Counted from the first letter of the stretch, positions 54,154 through 63,093 are shown. The stretch: 64,000 bases of DNA from Clostridium sp. TW13 (GCF_024345225.1 NZ_BROD01000001.1:1426001-1490000), one strand, 5' to 3'. The notes: generated by a model from the sequence alone, not told the origin. Translations and numbers: made by a program.

Positions 54154-55854
54154 CTATTTAGCTTTTTCTAATTTTGGTTCTTCAGGATCAATAACAATAG
54201 TGTTGTTAGTATAATAAATTACCATACCAGGCTTTGAACCAGAAGGTTTTTTCACATTTCTAACTTGGGTATAATCTACTTCTACTTTAGAAGAGTCCTT
54301 ACCTTTGCTATAATATGCAGCTAAGTTTGCAGCTTCTAATAAAGTTGAATCTGGCACCTTAGATTGCTTTATTATGACGTGAGATCCTGGGATTGTTTTA
54401 GTGTGAAGCCAAATATCTGTTTTGTCAGCAAACTTTAATGTTAAATAGTCATTTTGAATATTATTTTTACCAACATAAATGTCAATTCCGTCTGAAGATA
54501 TAAAATGCATAGGTTTTGCTTTGCTTTCTTTTTTGGCTTTATTTTTGCTGAATTTTATATATCCTGAAACTACAAGTTCATTTCTTATTTCATCTAAATC
54601 AGTATATTCTTCAGCATTGTTTGTTGAGGTTAAAACAGAATTTAAATATTCTAATTCAGAAGAATTAATTATCAATTGTTCTTTAGCAGCTTCTTCAGTT
54701 TTTTTCAATTTATTATATTTTTTAAAATATGCCTGAACATTCTCAGAAGGATTTTTTAATGGATCTAACTTAATTGTTAGATAAGATTCCTCTTCGCTAT
54801 AGTAATTAAGCAAGGAAATTTCATTCATACCTTCTTTTAATGAATAAATATAAGAGGTCAAAAGTTCACCTTTTATCCTAAAGTCATCTTTTTCCTCACA
54901 ATCCTTTAATTCATTTTCTAAAATATTTTTTTTCTTCAAACATCTATCCATGTTTACTTTTATTAATTTGTGTAAATCAGAGGATTTAGAAGATAATCTA
55001 TCCTGTTTATCCTTTGAACTATAAAATTCGTCTAAAAGATCATTGGGATTATCAAATGCTATTTTATTACTATACATTAAGGACTTTAAGTCATAGCAAT
55101 AAAAATCAATAACAGATTTATTTGAGTTAGTAAATATATAGTAGTCGTTATTTGAGTTTATGGAACTAAAAACTTTTTTTGTAGTTTCTAAACAATTAGT
55201 ATCAAATTTATCAGTGTTATTTAAACTAAATAGTTCTTTTGAAAATTGCTTACATACTCCATTAAAGTTCTTAGAGTAAAAATTATCACCAGTTATTTCT
55301 GAATTAAGCAAATTTTCTAGATTGTTGTTTTCAGCAAATGGGTCTATTTTGTCAGAAAGAGGTGGCATAACGTATTCAAATCCAGGAAGAAGTATTCTTA
55401 CAGAGTTTACATCTGAAGATATATGTTTGATACAATCTACGATTTTATTATCTCTACTTCTAACCAAAGAGATATTGCTATGTCTGCCCATGATTTCGAT
55501 ATACAATGTGTAAATGCTGTTAAAACCTAGTTCGTCTGTAACTTCAAAATCAATTGAAAGAAATCTATCTGTATTATATTGTTTTATATTTACTATTTTA
55601 GCTCCTAACAAATATTTTCTAAGTACCATACAAAACATAGGGGCTTGAATTGGATTTGGTTTAGTTTGTTTTGTAAGGTGCATTCTGGGATAAGAGGAAC
55701 TTGCTGAAATAAGCAATTTTACTTTTTTCATATTTCTAATTGAAAGATGAATTTCATCTTTTTCTGGTTGGTTAACTTTATCGATTTTCTTACCTATTAG
55801 CTCATTATTTAAAGTATTTATAATTTTATGAAGGAAAATGCCGTCAAATGCCAT
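54154..55854 (-). CDS. rqcH: ribosome quality control factor RqcH (NFACT family)
   Basis: RqcH recruits tRNA-Ala to stalled 50S-nascent chain complexes and adds alanine tails that mark the chain for degradation. The 566-aa protein has NFACT-N (1-180), a coiled-coil M region (about 270-430) and the NFACT-R domain near residues 445-540 (DIYVGKNNIQNDYLTLKFAD). The Asp-Arg pair important for tailing is at D96-R97 (NTDRFLSIDFE). It was formerly annotated as a fibronectin-binding protein. Single leftward gene with its own promoter. Confidence 0.94.
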   Translation of the reverse strand: MAFDGIFLHKIINTLNNELIGKKIDKVNQPEKDEIHLSIRNMKKVKLLISASSSYPRMHLTKQTKPNPIQAPMFCMVLRKYLLGAKIVNIKQYNTDRFLSIDFEVTDELGFNSIYTLYIEIMGRHSNISLVRSRDNKIVDCIKHISSDVNSVRILLPGFEYVMPPLSDKIDPFAENNNLENLLNSEITGDNFYSKNFNGVCKQFSKELFSLNNTDKFDTNCLETTKKVFSSINSNNDYYIFTNSNKSVIDFYCYDLKSLMYSNKIAFDNPNDLLDEFYSSKDKQDRLSSKSSDLHKLIKVNMDRCLKKKNILENELKDCEEKDDFRIKGELLTSYIYSLKEGMNEISLLNYYSEEESYLTIKLDPLKNPSENVQAYFKKYNKLKKTEEAAKEQLIINSSELEYLNSVLTSTNNAEEYTDLDEIRNELVVSGYIKFSKNKAKKESKAKPMHFISSDGIDIYVGKNNIQNDYLTLKFADKTDIWLHTKTIPGSHVIIKQSKVPDSTLLEAANLAAYYSKGKDSSKVEVDYTQVRNVKKPSGSKPGMVIYYTNNTIVIDPEEPKLEKAK

Positions 55855-55884
55855 AATATCTCACCTTTCTTTTTTATTAAAAAT

Positions 55885-55914
55885 AGTATAACATTTTATA
55901 GTATGTAGTTACAA
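55885..55914 (-). promoter_or_regulatory. SigA promoter of rqcH
   Basis: On the minus strand TTGTAA (55914-55909), 18-bp spacer, TATACT (55890-55885), about 30 bp before the rqcH start. Confidence 0.55.
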
Positions 55915-55943
55915 TAAAATAGAAGTTTAATGGTGATAAATAA

Positions 55944-56924
55944 ATGAAAAAATTATTAAAAATAGGCTCGATTGTACTTATAGCTTTTGTATTTATGGGC
56001 TGTAACAAAGAACAGAAGAAAAATAAGGTGGTTAATCATAATTCAGCAATAAATGTTCCTCAATATATTTTACAAAGAAACATTGATGGGAAAATCAGTA
56101 CATTTCAATGGGATAATAATCAACTAATTAATTTATCTGAAACCCCATATGGTAAAAATACTATTTTATTTTATAAAAATAAAATAGTAGAATCTTTGAA
56201 TGAAGATCATATTAATATCAAAAAAGGTGATTTAAATATTAACTTAGAAGACAATGTTATATTCACTAAAATTAATCAAAGTGGGGATAAGATATTTTAT
56301 AAGGTTTTAAACGGGGATATATATACGTATTATTATTTAGATTTAAATTCAATGAGAAAGCAGGAAATTAAGATTGATTTGTCAGCAGATTTAATTGAAT
56401 GGACAGAAGATGATAATTTAATTTTTTATGGAGTTAGTAATAAAAAAACAGGTATTTTTACTTATAATATTAATGATAATCAGATTAATAAAATTATAGA
56501 CATAAAAGAAGGATATGTTAATTATTTACATATGAATGGTGATGAGATAATATATTTATTTAATGGATTTACTGAGGGATCAGATATTAAAGTGTTTAAT
56601 ATGAAAACAAATAAAACTTCTACAAATACAGTACACTTTAAAGTTATAAAAGACTTGAAAGTATATGAAGATAGTTTAATAATTAAGAGTACAGAGGAAG
56701 ACAAGGGCAACATATACGTTATAAGAAAAGGTGAGGTAAACAAAATAAATTATGAATTTCCAGAAGAGATAGAAAATGACTCCTATTTGTTGCAAAGTGG
56801 TTCAAAGACACTTTTTGTTGGCAAGAGTCAGGGAGCAGAAGGTTTATATAGCTATGATATTAAAAATAATGAAATAAAGTTAGAAATAGATTTAGAAGGG
56901 GAAAATTATATACCGAATACTTAG
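55944..56924 (+). CDS. lipoprotein with predicted beta-propeller-like repeats, unknown function
   Basis: A 326-aa exported lipoprotein. The signal peptide ends in FMGC with C20 as lipidation site. The mature part is rich in Asn, Ile, Asp and Tyr and shows repeated patterns of short strands (DKIFYKVLNGDIYTYYYLDL, DNLIFYGVSNKKTGIFTYNI, EIIYLFNGF) suggestive of a WD40/TolB-like propeller. I do not recognise a specific family. It lies between rqcH and the pilus operon and has its own terminator, so a link to the pilus is only positional. Confidence 0.7.
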   Translation: MKKLLKIGSIVLIAFVFMGCNKEQKKNKVVNHNSAINVPQYILQRNIDGKISTFQWDNNQLINLSETPYGKNTILFYKNKIVESLNEDHINIKKGDLNINLEDNVIFTKINQSGDKIFYKVLNGDIYTYYYLDLNSMRKQEIKIDLSADLIEWTEDDNLIFYGVSNKKTGIFTYNINDNQINKIIDIKEGYVNYLHMNGDEIIYLFNGFTEGSDIKVFNMKTNKTSTNTVHFKVIKDLKVYEDSLIIKSTEEDKGNIYVIRKGEVNKINYEFPEEIENDSYLLQSGSKTLFVGKSQGAEGLYSYDIKNNEIKLEIDLEGENYIPNT

Positions 56925-56929
56925 TTTAG

Positions 56930-56971
56930 AATTATTTCAAGATGATTTATGAATCTTGAAATAATTTTTTT
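56930..56971 (+). terminator. intrinsic terminator before the pilus operon
   Basis: 14-bp perfect stem AATTATTTCAAGAT / ATCTTGAAATAATT with a 9-nt loop and a T-run. Confidence 0.88.
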
Positions 56972-57025
56972 GTTTTTGATTAGAAAAAAAGCAATATGGA
57001 CATAATTTCAAAAAGGGAGGTAGCT

Positions 57026-58381
57026 ATGAGTTTAATTAATTTTGAATTAATGGAGAAGCTTTCACAAGAATTTGTACTTAAACATATGATTTTACCAATT
57101 AAAAAGGAAAATAACGTTATAACAATAGAGGTATGCGAAAAAAATGAAAATATATTAAATTACTTGAAAACAATTTATGGAATGGAAGTTAATTTGGTAT
57201 TAAGAAGCAGAGAAGAATTAAGAAAAAAAATTGAAGAGCAGTACAAAATTTTTGGCAATATGAATTCTAATGGGGAAAATAAATTAGTAGAAGAGATAAT
57301 AAAATTAGCAATAAGGGAAAGAGCAAGTGATATACATTTTGAGTGTTATAAAGAAAAATGCGTAATTCGGTTTAGAATAGATGGAGTAATGTTTACTAAA
57401 TTCATTCTAAACGTTAAACAATATAATGCATTGATTATTAGAGTGAAGTTTTTAGCCAATATGGATATTGCTGATAAGTTGACACCTCAGGATGGTAAAT
57501 TAAGTTTTCAATTTGAAGATACAAAAAACTTTGATCTTAGAGTATCCAGTGTACCAACGATACAAGGAGAAAAATTAGTAATAAGACTATTGTTTAAGAA
57601 TGAAGAACTATTGAATATAGAAAAAATGTGTTATACAGAAAAACAAAAGAGATTAATGGATAAAATAATTAAGGTACAAGAGGGGCTAGTGATTATTTGT
57701 GGGCCTACTGGTAGTGGAAAGAGTACTACATTATATTCATTGTTAAAACAAGAAAATTCAAATGAATTAAATATTACCACTATTGAGGATCCAACTGAAT
57801 TCATAATGAATGATATAAATCAAATAAATATAAATGAGAAAATGGGATTAAGTTTTTCAAAAGCATTAAAACATGTTTTGAGGCAAGATCCGGATGTGAT
57901 AATGGTAGGAGAGATAAGAGATGAAGATACAGCTCAAAATGCAGTTAGAGCTGCTATAACTGGCCATAAGGTGTATTCAACCTTGCATACAGATAGTATT
58001 TTTAATGTATGGAACAGGTTAAAGGACATGGGAGTAAAAGAATATTTAATTAAAGATTCTATTAAGGCAATTATATCTCAAAGATTGATTAGAAAGTTAT
58101 GCCCTAATTGTAGGAAGTTAATAGAAGTAGATGATAATGATTTGAAAATAAAAAAAGCCTATAAGGCAGTTGGTTGTAAGCAGTGCAATAATGGGTACTC
58201 AGGAAGAATAGTTGTTTCTGAAATATTGTATGGAAATCTCCAGGAAAAAACCAAGCTTTCTGAAGAAAATTTTCAAAGTAAAGAAGAATGCCTATGTGAC
58301 TATGTAGAAAATGGATATATTTCTATTGATGATTTTAAAAGATATATAAGTATAAGTGAGGATAAAAAAAATTTTGATTGA
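57026..58381 (+). CDS. type IV pilus/type II secretion assembly ATPase (PilB/GspE-like)
   Basis: A 451-aa hexameric ATPase that powers pilin polymerisation. It has a short N-terminal MshEN-like region, Walker A GPTGSGKST (226-234), the Asp box TTIEDPTEF, Walker B-region QDPDVIMVGEIRDEDTAQNA and the His box AITGHKVYSTLHTD. The zinc tetracysteine is C359, C362, C384, C387. ATG 57026 is 6 bp after AAGGGAGG; an ATG ten codons earlier has no site. First gene of the compact pilus operon. Confidence 0.94.
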   Translation: MSLINFELMEKLSQEFVLKHMILPIKKENNVITIEVCEKNENILNYLKTIYGMEVNLVLRSREELRKKIEEQYKIFGNMNSNGENKLVEEIIKLAIRERASDIHFECYKEKCVIRFRIDGVMFTKFILNVKQYNALIIRVKFLANMDIADKLTPQDGKLSFQFEDTKNFDLRVSSVPTIQGEKLVIRLLFKNEELLNIEKMCYTEKQKRLMDKIIKVQEGLVIICGPTGSGKSTTLYSLLKQENSNELNITTIEDPTEFIMNDINQININEKMGLSFSKALKHVLRQDPDVIMVGEIRDEDTAQNAVRAAITGHKVYSTLHTDSIFNVWNRLKDMGVKEYLIKDSIKAIISQRLIRKLCPNCRKLIEVDDNDLKIKKAYKAVGCKQCNNGYSGRIVVSEILYGNLQEKTKLSEENFQSKEECLCDYVENGYISIDDFKRYISISEDKKNFD

Positions 58382-59384
58382 TTATAACAGCATAATATTT
58401 ATTGCTAGTAATTTGGGTTTGTTTTTAAAAAGTGGAATTGGTATAGCACAAGCTTTAGATGAACTGAAGCAAGAGATAATAAGCAAAAAATATCAAAAGA
58501 GTTTGCAAAACATTAAAGAATCTATTTCAAATGGGAATACTATATATGAATCTTTTTATGCATATAAAAGTTTGTATCCACCTGTATTTTTGATGTTCAT
58601 AAATATAGGTGAGTACACTGGAAAGTTAGATAAGATATTAATTATATTAGCAGAGTATTATAAAAAAACTCAAAATGAAAGAAAAAGGTTAATTAGTTCA
58701 TTAATATATCCTATAAGTGTATCCATATCTATAATCATATTCATTTTAATGTATATCATATTTTTATTGCCTAATATGGAACAGATGTATATTGGTATGG
58801 GGAAGCCTATAACCGGTGTGTTGGAAATATTAATAGGATTCAGCAAGTATATAAACAACAATTTTGAATTTGCACTAATATTATTAATTACAGCACCATT
58901 AATTATTTGTCTATTTTTTAAATTTCCTACAGTAAAAGATTTTAAGGCAAAGATTAAATCAAAACTTAAAATAGTAAATTTGAAGAGTGAATTATTTTTT
59001 ATTAGGATGCTATATTTAATATCTGCTAGCGGTATATCATTAAATTCTGGTATACAAAAAATGCTAGAGATTGAAGGGGAGATTCAGAGAGAAGATATTG
59101 AGAATTTTTATTTTTATATAACAGAAGGAAACAGTATCAGTGATTCAATTAAAAAGTCATTCAAGTTTTCAAGAATAACTTCTTCATTAATTGCTATAGG
59201 CGAATCTACAGGGAGTATGGAAGAAAAGTTATTAAATATTATAGATAACCTAGAAGAACGATATTATTCTACATTATCAAGATATGTAAATTTAGTGCAA
59301 CCTATATTGCTATTACTTCTTGGTATAGTGGTAGCTGGCTTGGCTGCATTAGTATATGGATCGTTATACGGAGGGCTAGCTTAG
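58356..59384 (+). CDS. type II secretion system F family / PilC-like platform protein
   Basis: A 342-aa inner-membrane platform protein with two GspF domains (about 12-135 and 210-330) and three membrane segments (about 117-140, 170-190, 315-338). FLKSGIGIAQALDELKQE and IGEYTGKLDKILIILAEYY are typical. The start is uncertain: GTG 58356 overlaps the ATPase gene and has no clear ribosome-binding site, while TTG 58374 lies 12 bp after GTGAGG. Confidence 0.9.
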   Translation: MRIKKILIDYNSIIFIASNLGLFLKSGIGIAQALDELKQEIISKKYQKSLQNIKESISNGNTIYESFYAYKSLYPPVFLMFINIGEYTGKLDKILIILAEYYKKTQNERKRLISSLIYPISVSISIIIFILMYIIFLLPNMEQMYIGMGKPITGVLEILIGFSKYINNNFEFALILLITAPLIICLFFKFPTVKDFKAKIKSKLKIVNLKSELFFIRMLYLISASGISLNSGIQKMLEIEGEIQREDIENFYFYITEGNSISDSIKKSFKFSRITSSLIAIGESTGSMEEKLLNIIDNLEERYYSTLSRYVNLVQPILLLLLGIVVAGLAALVYGSLYGGLA

Positions 59385-59824
59385 TGCGTAAAGGGTATAC
59401 TTTGATAGAGCTAGTAGTTGTACTAGGAGTTATATGTATCATATGTTCCATCGCTACTGTATCCATAAAAGCATTAAAAAAGATTGAAAATGATATTAAT
59501 AGGCAGGTTACTATACAAGAAGTTCAAGATATGTTGACTTATGCAAAACTATACTGTGCAAATAATAAGGTAACTGGAAACATATATGCTAATGCTAAAA
59601 CAGGAGAATATAGATTTTTTTCTTGTAAAAAAACTAGAAGAAGAAATCATGTAAAGGGAGATATGAAGATAATAGGAATATATGAGTCTAGTGATAACTC
59701 TATTACAATTAATGCAAATGGAGAAGCATATGCAGGGGCTATTTTGTTAGCAGATAAAAGTGGAAAGGTAACGAGAATAAGTATAAGAGTAGGATTTTTT
59801 TATGATGAAATTAAAAACAAATAA
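59384..59824 (+). CDS. type IV prepilin-like protein (major-type, E5 present)
   Basis: A 146-aa prepilin. The class III signal is very short, RKG|YTLIELVVVLG, cleaved after the glycine with Glu at position 5 of the mature protein, followed by a hydrophobic helix to about residue 28 and a small globular domain. GTG start with GGAGGG 8 bp upstream. The start overlaps the platform-protein stop by one base. Probably a GspH/minor-pilin or major pilin; this cannot be decided here. Confidence 0.88.
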   Translation: MRKGYTLIELVVVLGVICIICSIATVSIKALKKIENDINRQVTIQEVQDMLTYAKLYCANNKVTGNIYANAKTGEYRFFSCKKTRRRNHVKGDMKIIGIYESSDNSITINANGEAYAGAILLADKSGKVTRISIRVGFFYDEIKNK

Positions 59825-60236
59825 AAATGGATTTATAATTATTGATGTAATGCTTGGAACTGCTATTTTTTCAATACTCATGCTTAGTTTTATATCACTT
59901 TACTCAACATATGAGAAGAGCAGAATAGAAAATATAAAGATAAAAGAGATTAATTATTATAGTAGTTGTATTATAAAGGAGCTAAAAAGCAACAATAACG
60001 AAACTTATATGAATAGTTTGTTGGATAAGAATAACTATATTAATGTTAATTATATAAATAATTTTGCTGTAGAGGATCAACCGCTGATTAATATATTTGA
60101 GGGGAATATCGTAGATTTGAAAAAATACATTAATGTATTAGTAAAAAAAGATAGTAGCATATATTCTTATGAAATTTTCTATGTTAATAAATACTATGGT
60201 GATAAGTTCAACTATACCATTAAGGGGAAATTATGA
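59802..60236 (+). CDS. prepilin-like protein, Asp at position 5
   Basis: A 144-aa protein with a prepilin N-terminus NKNG|FIIIDVMLGTAIFSIL; the usual Glu at mature position 5 is Asp. A hydrophobic helix follows (about 10-33) and a polar Asn/Tyr-rich domain. It overlaps the previous gene by 23 bp, and two consecutive ATG codons (59802, 59805) could start it. Position suggests a minor pseudopilin of the GspI type. Confidence 0.78.
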   Translation: MMKLKTNKNGFIIIDVMLGTAIFSILMLSFISLYSTYEKSRIENIKIKEINYYSSCIIKELKSNNNETYMNSLLDKNNYINVNYINNFAVEDQPLINIFEGNIVDLKKYINVLVKKDSSIYSYEIFYVNKYYGDKFNYTIKGKL

Positions 60237-60661
60237 AAAAGGTTAAAGGAATTGCATTGATAGAGTTGATTATAGGTTTAGGCGTATCTGCTATGTTGTT
60301 AACTGCAACGCTGTTGGTAATGAATAAATCAATCAAAAATGCATATACACAATTACAGGCATCATATAAAGAGGAAAAACTGTATAGAATTATGAATACT
60401 ATACTTTATCATATTGGTGATAAAAGTAGTAATAATAAGATATATGTTTCTGATAATAAATTAATAAATTATGATAAATCAAAAGAAAAAACTAAAATTT
60501 TGTACAAAAATGTTTTTGGTTTGAGGTTAGATTTAAATGGAACAACTCAAACTATATTGAATGATGTGCAGCAATTTAACTGTAAGCAGAAAGGGAATAT
60601 TATATATATTTTGATAAAACTAAATTCAGGAGAGGAAATTAGAGAATGTATAAGAGCGTAA
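60233..60661 (+). CDS. prepilin-like protein (GspJ-like position)
   Basis: A 142-aa prepilin with KVKG|IALIELIIGLGVSAMLL, Glu at mature position 5, hydrophobic helix to about residue 28, then a domain with short beta-strand patterns. It overlaps the upstream gene by 4 bp (ATGA). Position third in the pseudopilin series corresponds to GspJ in type II systems; this is inference from order. Confidence 0.83.
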   Translation: MKKVKGIALIELIIGLGVSAMLLTATLLVMNKSIKNAYTQLQASYKEEKLYRIMNTILYHIGDKSSNNKIYVSDNKLINYDKSKEKTKILYKNVFGLRLDLNGTTQTILNDVQQFNCKQKGNIIYILIKLNSGEEIRECIRA

Positions 60662-60804
60662 GAAAAAAAGGTTCTACAACAGTACAAATACTAGTTATCA
60701 TGTTTTTGGCTCTTTTTTTAGTAAGTATAATGGTTAACTTATCAATTTATTCTTTAGAAAAAGCCAAAATGAAAACAATGATTATAGAAAACTCTATAGA
60801 GTAG
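60646..60804 (+). CDS. 52-aa pseudopilin-like peptide (PilX/GspK-type N-terminus only)
   Basis: A short frame of 52 codons, ATG 60646 to TAG 60804, with AGGAGAGGAAA about 12 bp upstream. It begins YKSVRKKG|STTVQILVIMF, a prepilin-like signal followed by one hydrophobic helix; Glu5 is replaced by Gln, as position 5 is non-Glu in GspK/PilX-type tip pseudopilins. There is no globular domain. It overlaps the previous gene by 16 bp. It could be a real mini-pilin or the remnant of a longer gspK-like gene. Confidence 0.65.
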   Translation: MYKSVRKKGSTTVQILVIMFLALFLVSIMVNLSIYSLEKAKMKTMIIENSIE

Positions 60805-60813
60805 GTGAGATAA

Positions 60814-61410
60814 ATAGAAGTAACGCTTGACAAGTTTCAGCAACTTTTACAAGAAAGAAAAAGCAATAAAATAGTTGCCCAATTTTACCTTGAAAAACAG
60901 TTATTCTTAAACATAAATAGAATCAACATTTTTCAGTTATTTAATATAAAATCAATAATTTTAAGCAATGTAGCTGCTTTTAAAGGTGAATCCAATATGC
61001 TTTTTCATTATAAAGTTATTATTCATGATGGAATATATTTAATTGTATATAGTGTAAAAGGCAATGAGAATTTTAACGCAATAAAGACAAAAAGGTCAAC
61101 TTTTCCAATACAGTTTCTTATAGTTCAAAAGTATTACAACTATCTTAAAAGAGAAAATTTATTTTGTGTTGTACATGAAATAAATAATGTGATTTATGTG
61201 AATTATGTGCTTAAAGGAGCATTAATACAGTCAACAATAATAAATTTTGAGAATATGCTAGATATAGATAATATTTTAAAAAAAGAAGAGATGGTCTTAC
61301 GTAGATTAATAAATTTTAATTATTCAGTGACCTATATTACTAATATCACTGAAGTGAATAATATTTCAAAACAATTTAGATATGTAAGTGGAGTAGTTTA
61401 TGATTTATAG
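60814..61410 (+). CDS. pilus operon protein of unknown family in the PilM/GspL position, apparent AUA start
   Basis: A 198-aa soluble protein with no membrane segment. The frame is open from ATA 60814 (reading IEVTLDKFQQLLQERKSNK) to TAG 61410. The AGGTGAG ribosome-binding site (60803-60809) ends 4 nt before this ATA, and no ATG, GTG or TTG occurs in frame until ATG 60997, which would lose 61 residues and has no site. So the start is AUA, or the original ATG has mutated. The protein is too short for the actin-like PilM and I recognise no domain. Overlaps the PilN-like gene by 11 bp. Confidence 0.6.
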   Translation: MEVTLDKFQQLLQERKSNKIVAQFYLEKQLFLNINRINIFQLFNIKSIILSNVAAFKGESNMLFHYKVIIHDGIYLIVYSVKGNENFNAIKTKRSTFPIQFLIVQKYYNYLKRENLFCVVHEINNVIYVNYVLKGALIQSTIINFENMLDIDNILKKEEMVLRRLINFNYSVTYITNITEVNNISKQFRYVSGVVYDL

Positions 61411-61834
61411 ATATAGAAATTTCATTACTAAGGAGGAAATTGTTAAAAGAGAACTAAAAGCAAAACGAAATGTTGAGGAAATACTATTATTGATGCTTAT
61501 AGCTAATTTAATATTAGTATGTGTAGTTAACAGAACAAAAGCTTTATATGATGAGAGTTCAAATATGAGAAATATAATATCTAGTGATATAGATAAGGTT
61601 CCTATTAAAACCATTAAGGAGGATAAAATAAGTAATAAGTTGAAAGCAATTAATCAAAATTCAATGTTAAACAAATGCAGCAATTTTAAGTATGAAAATA
61701 ATAAAATTAAATTGCAAGTAACAGAAGAAAATGTAGACATATTAGTTAATGATATTAATGGTTGCAAGGATGTATATATTGAATCTATAGATATGGTTCA
61801 GAAATATTTTATTATAACTTTAGGAGTTAAATAG
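61400..61834 (+). CDS. PilN-like bitopic membrane protein of the pilus operon
   Basis: A 144-aa protein with a basic N-terminus, one membrane segment (about 27-45, EEILLLMLIANLILVCVV) and a periplasm-side domain of short strands. This is the PilN/GspL C-terminal layout, assigned by topology and order rather than by motifs. ATG 61400, preceded by GTGGAG; shares one base with the downstream GTG. Confidence 0.65.
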   Translation: MIYRYRNFITKEEIVKRELKAKRNVEEILLLMLIANLILVCVVNRTKALYDESSNMRNIISSDIDKVPIKTIKEDKISNKLKAINQNSMLNKCSNFKYENNKIKLQVTEENVDILVNDINGCKDVYIESIDMVQKYFIITLGVK

Positions 61835-62247
61835 TGAAAAATAAAAAAATAATAATGATAAATAGTATTCTTTTTGTCATTGCTTTATTTCAAGTATTTG
61901 AAGTACAAAAATTAAATAGAGATAGAGTTAATATAGATTCATTTAATGAGCAACATAAAATTGAAAGTGAAAAAGTTCATGTAACAGGTAAAGAGCGGGT
62001 AAATAAAAAGTGGACATATGGAGAAATAAAAAAAGTAATTGCTAAATATGGTTTTACGTATAAAGATTTGAAATATAAAGATAATAAATGGGGCGTACAA
62101 TGTTTTGCTACGGGGGAAAATAATAATATAATTAATATTTTAGATTGTTTAGATAGAGAGAAAATTACGTATGATATAGTAACACTAGAAGCTAAGGAAA
62201 ATATATGTGATATACATATTATCTTGAGTTTCAATAATAATGGATAA
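61834..62247 (+). CDS. PilO-like bitopic membrane protein of the pilus operon
   Basis: A 137-aa protein with one N-terminal membrane segment (about 5-22, KIIMINSILFVIALFQVF) and an alpha/beta domain (about 60-137: GEIKKVIAKYGFTYKDLKY ... ICDIHIILSF). Topology and last position match PilO/GspM. GTG start with TAGGAG 7 bp upstream. No prepilin peptidase or retraction ATPase gene follows. Confidence 0.65.
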   Translation: MKNKKIIMINSILFVIALFQVFEVQKLNRDRVNIDSFNEQHKIESEKVHVTGKERVNKKWTYGEIKKVIAKYGFTYKDLKYKDNKWGVQCFATGENNNIINILDCLDREKITYDIVTLEAKENICDIHIILSFNNNG

Positions 62248-62477
62248 AATAATCCTATTTTAGAGAAATAAAATACAATTTTTATTGAAAATAATTGCAA
62301 AGAATTAACGAATTTGATAAAATACTATTGTTATGACTAAAATCAAATACATTAAAAATATTTTATTATATTAATTACGTGATTAGGAATGTTAGAATAA
62401 ATTGTATTTATCTAGTATTAAAATGGTTTACGTGGTTATAATATTAATGAAATTATATAATTTTTGGAGGGATATTC
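62248..62477. other. 230-bp gap between the pilus operon and efp
   Basis: AT-rich. A TATAAT at 62437-62442 without a clear -35 may be the efp promoter. A weak hairpin (TATTTT / AAAATA near 62255-62275) may end the pilus transcript. Confidence 0.4.
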
Positions 62478-63035
62478 ATGATATCAGCAGGAGATATAAG
62501 AAAAGGTACAACTTTTGAATTAGATGGACAAGTGTATACAGTAGTAGAATTTTTACATGTTAAACCAGGTAAGGGAGCAGCTTTCGTTAGAACAAAGCTT
62601 AGAAATGTTATAGCTGGTGGAGTTACAGAAAGAACTTTCAACCCAACAGCAAAGTTCCAAGAAGCTGTTATAGAAAGAAAAGAAATGCAATATCTATATT
62701 CAGATGGTGAATTATACTATTTCATGGATCAAGAAACTTTCGAACAAATTCCTTTAAACTTTGAAAAAGTTGAAGAAGCTATAAAGTTCTTAAAAGAAAA
62801 TATGTTAGCTGTAATTAAATTCTATAAAGGCGAAGCATTCTCAGTAGAAGCTCCAAATTTTGTTGAATTATTAATAACTGAATCAGAACCAGGAGTTAAA
62901 GGAAATACAGCAACAAATGTTACTAAACCAGCTACAGTAGAAACTGGAGCAGTAGTTAACGTACCAGTATTCGTAAATGAAGGGGATACAATCAGAATAG
63001 ATACTAGAACTGGAGAATACATGGAAAGAGTATAG
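62478..63035 (+). CDS. efp: elongation factor P
   Basis: EF-P rescues ribosomes stalled at polyproline stretches. The 185-aa length is standard. It has the KOW-like domain I with the loop [10 protein letters not shown]; the tip residue is K32, the position modified in other bacteria. Domains II and III follow, ending [27 protein letters not shown]. Own transcription unit with a hairpin downstream. Confidence 0.98.
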   Translation: MISAGDIRKGTTFELDGQVYTVVEFLHVKPGKGAAFVRTKLRNVIAGGVTERTFNPTAKFQEAVIERKEMQYLYSDGELYYFMDQETFEQIPLNFEKVEEAIKFLKENMLAVIKFYKGEAFSVEAPNFVELLITESEPGVKGNTATNVTKPATVETGAVVNVPVFVNEGDTIRIDTRTGEYMERV

Positions 63036-63042
63036 CTATTAG

Positions 63043-63070
63043 ATGCTAAGTTCGAAGGAACTTAGCATAT
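63043..63070 (+). terminator. hairpin after efp
   Basis: Perfect 11-bp stem ATGCTAAGTTC / GAACTTAGCAT with GAAG loop (63043-63068), followed only by ATTTGC, so termination may be partial and allow expression of the next gene. Confidence 0.7.
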
Positions 63071-63093
63071 TTGCTATAAAAGGAAGTGATAAA

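Noticed and set aside
60997-61410. Start of the PilM-position gene at ATG 60997
   Set aside because: No ribosome-binding site there, while a good one sits before ATA 60814 in the same open frame with coding-like sequence between.
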